From Catonia carolina (taxonomy: Eukaryota; Arthropoda; Insecta; Hemiptera; Achilidae): a stretch of 64,000 nucleotides of DNA. Shown here piece by piece: positions 34,746 through 45,183 of the stretch. Both the position numbers and the translations under genes were made by a program. Position 1 is the stretch's first letter, and every line of letters begins with the position of its first letter. The stretch is taken from contig JAQMRL010000012.1 of NCBI GenBank assembly GCA_035578175.1, forward strand, positions 23,554,960-23,618,959, given 5' to 3'. Under the pieces are notes generated by a model. That model had not been told where the DNA came from and made no database searches. It worked only from the letters and a program-made list of their open reading frames with translations.

Positions 34746-36475
34746 GAAAAGAAATTAACAAAATAATATTGAATTAGTAGATAAATTTAATAAAATTAAA
34801 TTTATAGATTAGGTAACCTTAGTAAATGTAAACTACATTAAATTTTAAATTCAGTTAATAAGAAAAATTACAAAGTTACGCAAACATTAAATAGAAATTA
34901 CCATAATTAAATAACCAAAATATAATAATAAGATATGAGCTCAATAATTAATTATTTTAGCATGCTTAGAACTGGATCCAGAAAAAGCGATTTAAGAAAA
35001 TCGTTAAGTAAAAAGACCAAGTCGGTATTACAATAATAATTATTAAAAATGAATCAATAAATATCAGAAATAATCAGATTTGGTTTTTCATGAAAGAGAT
35101 TTATAAAAATTTAAATAAATAAAAAAAACATGATTAGATTTTTACTTCAAATTCTTGATCTTATAATAAAAAAATTTAAGAAGAAAAATAATTAGTTACA
35201 TTATAGGAAACACAAGTTAATTTTGTGTAACAGAATTTAATTTTACAAAAATCATCATTTATGCAATAGTTTGCTAAAATAATATCAAAATTTATTTTAT
35301 AATACTAAAGAAACATTATTTATAAAAAGCCAAAAAATTTAATACAATATTAAGATAATAAGGTAGGTGCAAAACATGTTTTGTCCAGATTATGCAAAAT
35401 TGCATACTTACGCAAACATGAGAAAATTTAGAGTCGTTTTATGTAATTTATTTTAATAAGTAATATTTAAAATATTGTAAAATTTTATTTTTATTTTAAA
35501 AGAAAAGAGAGTAGAATATGAAGAAATAGGATGATCCCAAAAGAACTTTGCCAGAAAATAAGCTGGAGACAAGTTTAAGCAAAAGGTGACGTGTCCATTT
35601 TAAAATTTGAGAATCCAAATTAATGTTTGCCGAAAAGTTTGGGCGCAGGAAAATTTTATCTTGTCCAAAGAAAATGGATTACAGTTGAGTAGTAATGAAG
35701 TGAATTAAATGCGATGCTTCCAGGTAAAGTTGGAAAACCCAAAATTAACCTTTTGGATTTCATGCCCCATCGTAAGGATTAGTTAATTAAGTATAGCATA
35801 GGAAGAATCTGCACCCCAAAGCTGGTCCCTGCAAAGAGCAGAAAACCAGGACTTAGAAAAATGAGGGCCTCCGCAAAAGACAAAGAAAAGATAAAAAAGT
35901 AGATAAACCCCAACAGCACAGAAAAAGATTAAAAAAAAATTAATAGCAAACTTTAAGAAAAGCATTAAGTTTAAAATTTAGAAAATTTAAATTACCCAAA
36001 GGGTTTACAAAATTTACCAAAATTAAAAAACATTTTCGGCTTCAATGGGTTTTAACTACCAGCAAAAGAAAGAAAGAGACTTACCGTAAAAACGGGATAG
36101 CAATTAGTCAAACAGCAGCAGCATAACTACGCCCCGAAAAAACTTAAAAATTTACGGCACATACAATTTTTAAGACCCGTACATCTTCCTGACCAATTGC
36201 TAAGAGAGAGCGAGAAAAACGAATTACACAAAAAGAAACCTCGGTTCTGACGTCACCGACCCCCTCCATCGCGCTAGACATGTACCCAAGAACATGAAAA
36301 GCAGGAAGAACGGATCCGACACGACAGAATACAGATAACAGCAGTCGGCAGTACAAAGACAGAACGAAATGCAAATCGATAACGAGATAACGGATTACGG
36401 CAATATCAAAAGATAACGAAATTTTAAAATGCAACAAGACAGAAAAGGAAAATTAATAATTAAATTAAGTAACAT
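34746..36475. other. AT-rich, nothing recognised
   Basis: 1.7 kb with short frames but no domain, TIR or repeat identity. Confidence 0.4.
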
Positions 36476-36477
36476 TA

Positions 36478-36816
36478 ATTTAAAATGTTACACACTGAAG
36501 TACACCTGTTTCGCCTTAATCTCTTCAATTCAGAACAATAAGCAACCCCATGACCCAATGAGATGAGGATGATGTGTATGACGTGTAAATGAGGTGTAGT
36601 CTTGTGCAGACTCAGGTCGACCATTCCTGAGAGAGTATGGTTAATTATACCCCAACCATCAAAGTACACCGGTAGCCACTGTCTAGCATTCAAATCCGTA
36701 TAAAAGTAACTACCTTTACTAGGATTTGAACCAGGAACCTTCGTCTCCGAAAATCAGCTGTTAAACAGCTGATTTTGGCGACGACTTTACCTCTAGACCA
36801 ACCCGGTGGGTTAACA
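36478..36816 (-). repeat. SINE-A, near-complete, minus strand
   Basis: Read on the minus strand: head CCACCGGGTTGGTCTAG (A box), CAGCTGTTTAACAGCTG, B-box-like GGTTCAAATCC, then the body through CAGACTCAGG-type blocks to AATTGAAGAGATTAAGGCG. This is the best full-length reference for the family in this window. Confidence 0.7.
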
Positions 36817-36932
36817 ACCTTTAAGGCTACTAGTATTTGAACCAGGAACCATCGTCTCTGAAAAAACTCAGCTGTTAAACAGCTGACTCGTAGCGACTAT
36901 TTTGCCACTAGACTAACCCGGAGGGTTTAAAT
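36817..36932 (-). repeat. Second SINE-A head in tandem
   Basis: A partial extra head (CCCTCCGGGTTAGTCTAGTG on the minus strand, and GGTTCAAATACTAG) lies directly upstream of the complete SINE-A in the same orientation. Confidence 0.6.
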
Positions 36933-36944
36933 AAAATAAACCCC

Positions 36945-37330
36945 GAACTTAGTAAATAAAAAATATTGGTTTAATATTAATAAAAATAATCACAAAAAGT
37001 ATTTGACACCTTTTTCAACTTTTCAGAGGTACATTTTGAAAATTTTTAAGAGGTAATTTTGTTAGTTGCACTATAAATATAACATCACCGAAATTTACCC
37101 ATCTAACTCGTCTGGAACTTAGCAAACAATACAAATATTGGTTTAAGGGTTGACCACCATTTACATCCTCTTTAGGGGCACATTTTAACAATCGTTAATG
37201 GATAATTTTTGTTATTGAACTATACATAAAATATTCACTGAGTTTCAACCATCTAGCTTGAACTTAATAAATAAAAAGTATTGGTGTAAGGGTTGATCAC
37301 CCTTTCAACCTCTTAACGGTGGAATATCAA
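36945..37330 (+). repeat. Degenerate ~150-bp tandem repeat, 2.5 units
   Basis: Three similar starts (36948 GAACTTAGTAAATAAAAAAT, 37113 GGAACTTAGCAAACAATACA, 37258 CTTGAACTTAATAAATAAA), each followed by ATTGGTTTAAGGGTTGA-like and AACCTCTT-like blocks. Likely non-coding DNA of an unidentified element. Confidence 0.55.
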
Positions 37331-38695
37331 AATCAATAAGTTTAACTTTACTTTTTTACCCGAAAGGAAATATACCCTCCAAATTTAAGTTTTCCAGTTA
37401 TTGTAAAAGTGGAAAATATTAATGATGAGTGTGTGAGTCAGTAAGTGAGGGCTTTCTCCTTTATACATACTACAAGAAGACAAGATTATAGAAAATCCTT
37501 TCTAATTTTTAGAATAGATAGAGCGTAGAAAATAATTAATGTTAATTAAAGCAACCAGGTTAGTATAATATAATGGAAATACAAATTTCCAGACAAGGTA
37601 TGGTTAGGTTTCACTTCTAGACAGGTTAGGTTGCGCTCAGTACAGTAATGTTAGGTTATGTACAACCCTATTGTGTGCAAAAGATATTTTCTTGACGGAA
37701 TGGTTAGAGTGTCATTTTGAGTAGTATTAACGTAACACTTTAAGCCAAGCATAAGTCATTCACATCCGTTATTAATGTATCTAAGCCAGTCAACCCACAA
37801 AAGCTTCCTCTTTTGTTCTTTTTCGTTCACTCATTGTGTTACAAACACATTACTTAACATAACCTCAAAAACAAATCGTTTTCTACTTTCTGAACCTTTA
37901 ACTATTTTAACTATTTTTACTTTACCTTGACCTATCTATTTTCTATATTAATAATTGTGATTTTGTCTGTACAATTTTTCAAAATGCCCGAAATTTTGTA
38001 TCTACGCCACATCTACCAAGTGAACACTGAAAATAAGTTCAGCTGAATGTTTGTCTGTTTATATATTTGTATGTTACGGCATCACGCAAGAACCACTGAA
38101 CCAAACTCAATGAATTTCGGGATTTAGGTTCTGGACATAGGTAATCAAAATGAAAATAGGCTAGAAATCGTTTTTTATATCTCAAGGGATGTGGGAGGGG
38201 TAAACAAAAAGCTACGAATACCTCCGTTAAAACTCAATGTATCAAAAAATGTTATATAATCAAAATTACGAAAACAAAAATGTTAAAAACAAATAATAAT
38301 AATAATAAATAAATAATAATGTTTAAATATGTAAAGACATTTGATTGATTATGTAAAGTTTTTTTATTTTCATGCATAATAACGAATATATTACCAATTT
38401 TATAAAAATAACCATATCAATGTATTAAAAGAATATTGACGTACAAAATTAACAGAACAATAAACATAAAGGCCTTCGCGCCTAAAACCCGAATCCACTC
38501 AGTAGTAGCTTTGTTCAGTTACCTACCTACCCTAACCTTTCCACCGGACCCTATGACACTTGACGCACCCTTTCTCGTTCACATTGTCAAAAAATGAATC
38601 AGTCGCCTTAAGAGTTCGTTAATTAAACATCGTGGTGTTTCTATTGTGAATTATAAAATTGATATCTTTATGTTAGAACTTTCCGTTGAAAAGCA
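37331..38695. other. AT-rich; possible Helitron-associated non-coding sequence
   Basis: The stretch 38035-38240 (GAATGTTTGTCTGTTTATAT, then ACTGAACCAAACTCAATGAA) resembles the internal non-coding part of insect Helitrons, but this is familiarity only. The rest is unassigned. Confidence 0.35.
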
Positions 38696-38699
38696 ATCT

Positions 38700-39045
38700 T
38701 TCCGTTGCAGGGCTAAAATAAATAGTTCTGTTTCTTATCACATGTTCAGCCAATTAAATGACTGAATCATTTAAGAACAGAAGAGGTAGAGGTGCAAAAG
38801 ACACTAATCAGAGTTGTCTCCTCTGAAAGTAATGAATTTCATTATACAGCCAGACCCTGTGGTGAATGAAGTGAAGGTGTCATTTGCAGAGTGGAAAATA
38901 TGTGTTTTTCAAAGGGCCTGGCATGCTGATAAGCATAATTTTTCACTCAGTGAGGAAGGCAATGGTAAACCACCTCGCTCCTCTTTTTACTTAGTAAAAC
39001 CTCTAGAGGTTCAAACCAGCTTTTCGGCTGATGACTTAAACAACA
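38700..39045 (+). repeat. SINE-B copy 3
   Basis: Well preserved from GGCTAAAATAAATAGTTCTG to the 3' hairpin (CAGCTTTTCGGCTG) and AAACAACAAC tail. Contains GAGAGTAATG-type and CACTCAGTGAGGAAGGC blocks. Confidence 0.7.
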
Positions 39046-39051
39046 ACACAT

Positions 39052-39085
39052 CTTTATGTTATACTAGAATAACCCGCGCGGCTTT
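39052..39085 (-). repeat. Helitron-like 3' end (possible), minus strand
   Basis: On the minus strand: CGCGTGCAAAGCCGCGCGGG, TTATT, then CTAG followed by T. GC-rich hairpin potential plus terminal CTAG before T is the canonical Helitron 3' signature. Confidence 0.45.
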
Positions 39086-39724
39086 GCACGCGAAACATGT
39101 GTAATAATTTTTTTAAAAATAAATATGTTACAGAAATTGTGTAGCTGCTAGTCAACTGTATAATTTTATACCTTTCATTTATCGGTATCACAACAGCAAT
39201 TTTTATTGCTCTGTAGCAAATAATTTTAAATTTCCTACAGTTACATTACAGATACAGATTAGTGTGAGTAAATCTTCAAAACATCAATTTCCATTGCTCT
39301 CAATATTCATTAACTCAATTTTCATTAATAAATTTATTTATTTTTATGTAAAACAATACATATTAATTTTTATGAAAATATTTTTGTTGAATCTGTTTGG
39401 GTTTCGCCCACACACATACCCCAGGCCACCAGTAGACAAAACTGGCTGTCTAGAGGCCTGGCCTCGATAGCAATTGCATTACTGTTGTACACATTGCGTT
39501 TCGATTCTTCCAATTTCATCTTATTTTAATCCCTTTGTCAATAGATGTTGAAGTTTTTAAAACTACTGGTATTGTTATTAGGTTGTTTTCTTTACTCCTA
39601 GATATATTTAACTCTGTACGCTATTTTTTTTTCTTATTTCGAAAATAATTTATCCCTTTGTGGAAGAGGTTATACTTAACCAAAGTTACAAGATGTGCCA
39701 AAATATTATAAAATTAAATAGGGC
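39086..39724. other. AT-rich, nothing firm
   Basis: A self-complementary AGGCCACC / GAGGCCTGGCCTC patch is at 39422-39466. Nothing else is recognised. Confidence 0.3.
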
Positions 39725-39970
39725 TAACGAGAACCACGAAGTTACTACATCAAAGCTAAAAACAAATCGAGAGAGGCTTAGTCATACCCGCCAAATGTAA
39801 TCCGTAAAACAATATGAACAACGATTAGCGTCTCAACAGGTCCGTCACGCCTCTATTCTCAGAAGTAAGTGCTCTGAAGCCCGTTCTAATCGCCTTGAGG
39901 GTGACTTGGAAAAACACTTACAATTTCGTGAGGCCGAGTCTGTTGATGAACATAAGCTACGGTTAGTGTA
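39725..39970 (+). pseudogene. Helitron-like helicase ORF, N-terminal repeat remnant (possible)
   Basis: One frame with a single stop gives Arg/Glu-rich blocks: KTNRERLSHTRQM, SVKQYEQRLASQQVRHASIL, SEARSNRLEGDLEKHLQFRE, AESVDEHKLR. Insect Helitron proteins often carry such repeated RxxxRxxRL-type blocks ahead of the Helitron-like and Rep domains. Neither Rep nor helicase motifs follow. It lies in the same ~3-kb zone as the Helitron-like ends. Confidence 0.4.
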
Positions 39971-40214
39971 ATATGAATATTACATTGAGATATGTTATCT
40001 TATTTCAATAAAGGCTAATTCACATTCACTAAGTGATCATTATTGTTGGAATTTAAAAATTAACTACGCTTCGGAAAATAATAAAGCGTAGCCTATCCTT
40101 ATTTTAAAATACCTTTTCAAGATCTCGCTTTTATTTTACGTCCAACTATTTTTTTGTTCATTAATAATAATGCTGACGTTGAAAGGAGGAATATAACAAT
40201 GAATGATTAAAGAA

Positions 40215-40310
40215 TATCAGACCTGACAGAGATCGAACTCCGTACACCTACGGTCTGTTGGTGGACGGTCTGTCCACAGCACCAAGAAAACCATTCGAAG
40301 AACGGGTATT
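40215..40310 (-). repeat. tRNA-like remnant
   Basis: Minus strand: TTGGTGCTGTGGACAG (A-box-like) and GGAGTTCGATCTCTG (B-box-like). No pairing acceptor stem. Probably an old SINE head. Confidence 0.4.
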
Positions 40311-40339
40311 TTAGCTAGTTTTCTATAGCTTTCATTGTA

Positions 40340-40822
40340 GGCTATACACTAATGAATATTAAGGCTACAATCTTAAAAATTCCGGTTTTTACGAATTTTG
40401 ACGCTAAACTAAGCGTTGTAGAAAAAAATACTTGAAATGAAAGTTGAAGGCCTAGGTTTTTAATTTCCTGCAGCGGTCTTATTAGGCCTATGTACACACT
40501 TCTGCCACAAAATGGATATTAAGACCGTATTCTTAAAAGAAAAACATTTTCTCCTACGAGAACACAACCTCCCCAGGAAGTAAAAATACCAGACATGGCG
40601 CTAATTCTATCGTGTAGAGAATAAAAAATTCAGTAGATGAGCCAATTTTTTTAAATTGTGTGAGCCGTTTCTGAGAAAATTTTAAAAAAGTAAAAATTTG
40701 CACGAATAAACTTTTGGTTGACCGATTTCGATGAAAGTGTTCGTGTCGGGTTCACTAGTTGTACGTAACTTAAGTTTCAAGTTTCAACTTCGAACAATAT
40801 TCCCTTCTTGAGATAATAAAAT
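40340..40822 (-). mobile_element. HINE-like copy M, minus strand, central part
   Basis: Reverse complement of the module and post-GT regions (GACGCTAAACTAAGCGTTG near 40400, CGATTTCGATGAAAGTGTTC near 40727, AACTTAAGTTTCAAG near 40768). Both termini are missing. It ends ~140 bp upstream of the H15-like gene, so it may lie in that gene's promoter region. Confidence 0.65.
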
Positions 40823-40962
40823 GAATTGATGCTAAAGAAGTTAAAAAAACACGGTTTCTAAGCAACACTTTTTTTTAATTCACTTGAAAAAAATTTTTGT
40901 AGAATATGGTTGTTTTTTTTCTTTACTAAATTCTAAAAAATATTAATAGAAGTAAATTCAAA

Positions 40963-41553
40963 ATGAATAAATTTGAAGTACAACATAATGGACCAAATAA
41001 AATTACGACGTCCAGAAAGCGAGAAGATATCAACAGTCATCAACAGACATCTAGCCACAACACTGAATTTGCGGACTCATCCAGAAAGTTGGATTCACTA
41101 AAAAAGAAAAGAAATAAATTCTCAGCGCAGCGAATTATGCCATTCGTTTGTGGTGCAATAATAGAACTAAGAAGGAAGAGAGGATGCACGCTACCCCAAA
41201 TACTAGCATGTTTGGTCAATCAATTGTACATAGGAAATGATTGTTTAGAAGTTGTCGAGAAAGGGATAAAGAACGGCAAGAAGTTGGAATTAATTAAAGA
41301 AGTCAAACAGGGCAAATACACTTTAAAAGATGGAGCATGCTTTACGATAGAAAAGCTGATGAACAGATGGGGAATCGCAGGTAAAACGAGAAAATTAAAA
41401 AAAAGAGCTGACTTTCCTAACGTCTGTAAAAACATTAGGGCACCCACAATTCTCAAAACTTCTGACAAACGCTGCAAAAAGTGTAGAGTTTGTGGACGGC
41501 AAATCCGTAAGAAAAAAATCCATTGGTCCAATAAAATTGAATATTTTTCATGA
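40963..41553 (+). CDS. Linker-histone (H15)-like, lysine- and cysteine-rich protein, 196 aa
   Basis: An intact single-exon ORF in a window where nearly everything else is broken. Residues ~54-122 align by eye with the globular winged-helix domain of H1/H5 histones: FVCGAIIELRRKRGCTLPQI (helix 1 and the KGxS/T-LxxI region), then VVEKGIKNGKKLELIKEVKQ and GKYTL, matching the IKKAL-KSG-ELVQ-KG-FKL pattern. The N-terminal ~50 residues are polar and Ser/Lys-rich. The C-terminal part is basic (KTRKLKKR, IRKKK) and contains CKKCRVC at 171-177. There are nine Cys in all, unusual for somatic H1. H15 proteins bind nucleosomal or linker DNA. Cysteine-rich, basic H1 derivatives are known in sperm chromatin, where disulphides compact DNA, so a testis-specific nuclear protein is a reasonable inference, not a demonstration. 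The ATG at 40963 is the first in frame. AATAAA follows at 41681-41686. Same strand as the receptor exons. Confidence 0.65.
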   Translation: MNKFEVQHNGPNKITTSRKREDINSHQQTSSHNTEFADSSRKLDSLKKKRNKFSAQRIMPFVCGAIIELRRKRGCTLPQILACLVNQLYIGNDCLEVVEKGIKNGKKLELIKEVKQGKYTLKDGACFTIEKLMNRWGIAGKTRKLKKRADFPNVCKNIRAPTILKTSDKRCKKCRVCGRQIRKKKIHWSNKIEYFS

Positions 41554-41680
41554 AAATTTGTAATTTTGTTTCATAAAATTTTCATAATAGAAATGTTTTT
41601 TATCAAAATTAAAAATTGTTTTCTTTTTATTTTGTAATTTTTGATTGTAAAATCTTTTGCAATCAGTTTTTTATAAATGG

Positions 41681-41686
41681 AATAAA
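41681..41686 (+). terminator. Possible polyadenylation signal
   Basis: AATAAA ~128 bases after the stop of the H15-like ORF. Such hexamers are common in AT-rich DNA. Confidence 0.35.
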
Positions 41687-42034
41687 TTATAAAGTTTAAG
41701 CAAATATGAAAAAAAATTGAGTAATAGGGTTCTTAGACTGAAATGATAGATCACACTCAGTAGTGCGTTTCAAAAATACTAATTTATGAATTGTGAATTA
41801 ATATCTTGAAAACATAAAGTTGTTGAAGCTGAAGATGACGATGGCTATGATGGAGATGATAATGATGCCGATTATAACATGACTATGATTAGCAGTAGAA
41901 TTAAAAAAAGCAAATGATTAACAAAATTGTAAAGCTAAGTCCAATGTTTTAAAACGTTTCAGGAGGTGTCAGGAGATTAATTGTAAATGAAATTTTGATG
42001 CTCTTCTAACTTATGTAAATATTTTTTGCTACGT
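41687..42034. other. AT-rich, nothing recognised
   Basis: A GAT/GAC-rich patch at 41830-41870 could encode Asp/Glu repeats but is not in a supported gene. Confidence 0.35.
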
Positions 42035-42375
42035 AAATTTCTTTTATGAAGGACAGGTTTTAGATCGTTGAGTAAATATTTCATTGGATACGTACCATGG
42101 AGCTGCAGAGATTAGTCTCAGGCATTTTGATTGAAAGCGTTGCAGTATTTCTATATTTGATGAGCTAGCTGGACCCCATAGCTCTAACCCGTAAGTCCGA
42201 ACTGGTTTGAGTATTACTTTGTATAAGATAACTTTATTTTCAAGAGAGAATTGAGATTTACTGCCTAAGAGCTGGAACAGTTGACGTAACTCAACCCAAG
42301 TTGTTTTCGTTTCGTCTTAATATCACTTCTCCACGTGAGTTCAATCTAAATGTGAACCCGGATATTTAACTTCTG
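42035..42375 (-). pseudogene. Jockey-clade RT C-terminal fragment
   Basis: Minus-strand pieces spell ELTWRSDIKTKRKQLGL, GLELWGPASSSNIEILQRFQ and SKCLRLISAAPWYVSNEIF, the highly characteristic C-terminal region of insect jockey-type retrotransposons. Several stops and frameshifts. Only the last ~110 codons are present, typical of 5' truncation. It directly precedes HINE copy N. Confidence 0.8.
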
Positions 42376-42384
42376 ATTTTTGCA

Positions 42385-43395
42385 GAATTGTAAATACAAA
42401 ATATCGTATTTTGCTCATCAAATGGATAAAAATTTTGGAGTTTTTAAGGTTGCGACCTAAGTAAGGATTTTACGACAAAAGTAGCCAACACATATTCAAA
42501 GTTATGAAAAAATGAAAAATTCTGTTACTTTTATTTTAAGCATGTTTTTCAACAGAGCTTAGTTTAGCGTGAGCTAATTGCGTCTCCATAATTTGGTTTT
42601 AGTTTAGCGTGAGCTAAACTAAGCTTCCATATTTTTAAGTCGACTAGAGGTTGATTTTCATTTAGCGTCATTCATTTGTCACCAGATGGCGACATTAAGT
42701 GGCGAGTTAAAACCTTCAATTTTTGGTGGCCCTGAAAAGGGCCGTTTAAGCGGTGGTCGTCTTGATGGGAAGCGTTGGTTGTAGTCGTCGTGGCGATCGA
42801 GGAGCTGATCGACACGGCGTGTCATCGTCCAGCGGAGACGTCATCTTTTTCCTTCGCAGTAGTGCGTCGATGGCTGCTTCGTCGGATCCGGTGGCCGTAA
42901 GGCTCGGTCGAGGGACCACTGTGGGCATTGCTCGCGTTAGCGGGCGATGACGGTCCAGTCGATGGTTTACGGTGACGGGTTGGCGAGCGGAAGCATCATC
43001 TTCTTTCTTGCGGGGTCGTCGATTAGTCTTCGCTGAATTCCGGTAGCCATGTTGCCGTGGTGGACTTCTTGTCTGCTGTCTGTATCGGAATTGAATCTAC
43101 TCGGCTCAGTGCAGCGCTCTTTTTATAGTTGCCGAGAGCGCTGTGGTATAGGGCGGTTACTTACTTGGCCTTGCTAACAAAGCCCTCTGTCGGTACGCAG
43201 CCGAAAGGTTTGTCGGTATTCCGCCAAAGGGCCTACTGCACCGACAAGGGCCGGGAGAAGTATTGAAGGCCGGCAACGCAGTAAATGATTTGTTAGAACG
43301 GGTGGCGGTGACACATTCATGATTAAACATAGATTAAATTTTATATTATTTAATATGGTAAAAGAAATTCGTGTGAATGTTTGACACCGATGAAA
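42385..43395 (+). mobile_element. HINE-like copy N, split by a solo LTR
   Basis: Module 2 and 3' parts of a HINE: CTTAGTTTAGCGTGAGC (with a local duplication of that block at 42556-42626), GTTGATTTTCATTTAGCGTC, then after the LTR ATTCATGATTAAACATAG and AAAAGAAATTCGTGTGAATG. The flanking halves join to the family consensus when the LTR and one CATT are removed. Confidence 0.7.
42677..43313. mobile_element. Solo LTR of an LTR retrotransposon
   Basis: A 637-bp GC-rich block inside HINE copy N. It begins TGTCACC and ends GGTGACA (perfect 7-bp inverted ends, 5'-TG...CA-3') and is flanked by direct CATT repeats (42673-42676 and 43314-43317). A 4-bp duplication and TG/CA ends fit an LTR of Gypsy type. 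Restoring a single CATT recovers the HINE consensus spacing exactly. It has a TATA-like TTTTTATAG at ~43119. ORFs inside it on both strands are high-GC chance frames. The other LTR and the gag-pol body are absent, as after LTR-LTR recombination. LTR strand is not determined. Confidence 0.7.
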
Positions 43396-44040
43396 CCGAT
43401 GATGGTATTATCTATACCTATTTTATATAGAGAGAGAAAAGTTCAAATATTTCAGTGAATTAAACTCATATGTTAGATAAATATTAATTTGGAGAAAACA
43501 TTTTTTTTCTGAATTTCAGGTACACTTTTTGTTGTTAAGTTTATGAGAGGATGTTTTTCTGTTTTATCCTGTCTTTTGTTTGTACAGTATTTCCTTTTAC
43601 ACCGTTAAAGCTTTTGTTGAAGTTCACTGGTTGTAACAGCAATATTTCTTTTCGTTTACGTTAACATGTCTTGTCTCCATTGTGTTCTATCTCTCCCCAC
43701 TTCCTCTTCCTTCTCCTCCTACTACTCCTAAACCTCCCCTTTTATACTCCCACCCCTTTCTCATGATCTATCCCAAATTGAACGTTGACATTGTCCACCT
43801 GCTCCAGAATTTTTTCATTTTGCTGTTTCATGTACTACCTTTTTACCCTTTTTTGTAAGATAGTAATTAAAATTCTCTCATACTCTTTAATTTAACGTGT
43901 TCCTTCTTTATCATCGTGTTACTTGCGGACCTGTCACTTTTTTCTTCATCAGACAATTGGTTACTATAGCGACCAAGTGTTAACTAGTTCATTGTTTATT
44001 ACAACATAATATAAGGTTATGTTTCTCCGCGTGAATGTAT
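43396..44040. other. AT- and pyrimidine-rich, nothing recognised
   Basis: Includes a C/T-rich run at 43690-43760. No domain or repeat identity. Confidence 0.35.
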
Positions 44041-44068
44041 TTTTCTTTCTCTTGCCCAATATGAATAC
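44041..44068 (+). mobile_element. HINE-like copy O, 5' stub
   Basis: TTTTTCTTTCTCTTGCCC and ATATGAAT, then replaced by an unrelated insert. The matching 3' end is at 47075-47174. Confidence 0.6.
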
Positions 44069-45147
44069 AGTGGAATAAGGTTAACACGAAAACGTCTAAC
44101 ACGAAATATCGGTTAACACAAAATATTTATTAACAGATAGACTGCTGAATACAAACCTTAATGTTATACAAAAAAATAACTGAAAATATTAATTAATTTA
44201 TTTATTTTATTTAGTTAAATACCTATACATTACGATTTATTACTAAACTAAACTAAACTAAACTGTACAAGTATTCAATATTTTTAACTAAATATACTTG
44301 TACGCAAAAACTCTTCTTCACAAAGTATACAAAAAAGTAGAAGGAGTATACAAAAGAAGTTTTAAATTACTTAAATACGTAGATTAGAACTACAATAAAA
44401 ATTACCAAGTTATTACACAGTTAAATAGGGTACAAGGATTACTTTAGACAGATGTTTTTAACAAAGCAGAAAGTAAATAATAAATTGAATTACATTTACA
44501 TAAATATCAAAACTAAAAATTTTAACAACAATTAAAAAATAAATACTTTAAGATTACGTACATTTGTAACATAGAGAAATATTTTTGTAAAAACTTTTAT
44601 TTTATAACTGTAACTAGGTACTTTAAAATATATTTTAACACACTGTAGGTATTTTTACTTTATGGTAATTAATTCAATAAATGAGCATAAAAAGCAGGTA
44701 AACTAGTGGAAAGAGGAAAGTTAAAACTAACCAGGGAACATTTATTTTAAAACTTGGAAAAGTTTTTCAAGTTCTTGCTTGTAGATCGATAGGATATACA
44801 ATTTAAGTTTATGTTTGAGTAGATGTGACAAAATACTGTGTACATGGGAAGTACGTTAACGAACCGCCCCTCAAGATAGAGTGATAACTTCTGAAAAAAT
44901 AGACAATTTGATTTTCTAGTCTTTATTTTTCCAGCGTTCCTAGTAACATCTAAAGAATATTTAGAGGTGTAATTACGCAAATACTGATGTTGAAAATAAA
45001 GTTCCAAATCATTTTTACTTTCTCTTGCCTATATGAATATATAGAAGGAAAAGTATTGTTTTCATGTCGATTTTTAGAAATCGAGTTTTCACCGGATCTA
45101 CACGTATTCAGACCTCCTGAACCCAAAAAACATGTTTTTAGCGATTG

Positions 45148-45183
<36 letters not shown>

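Noticed and set aside
42746..42950. Opposed ORFs in GC-rich DNA
   Set aside because: Chance open frames inside the solo LTR. No domain.
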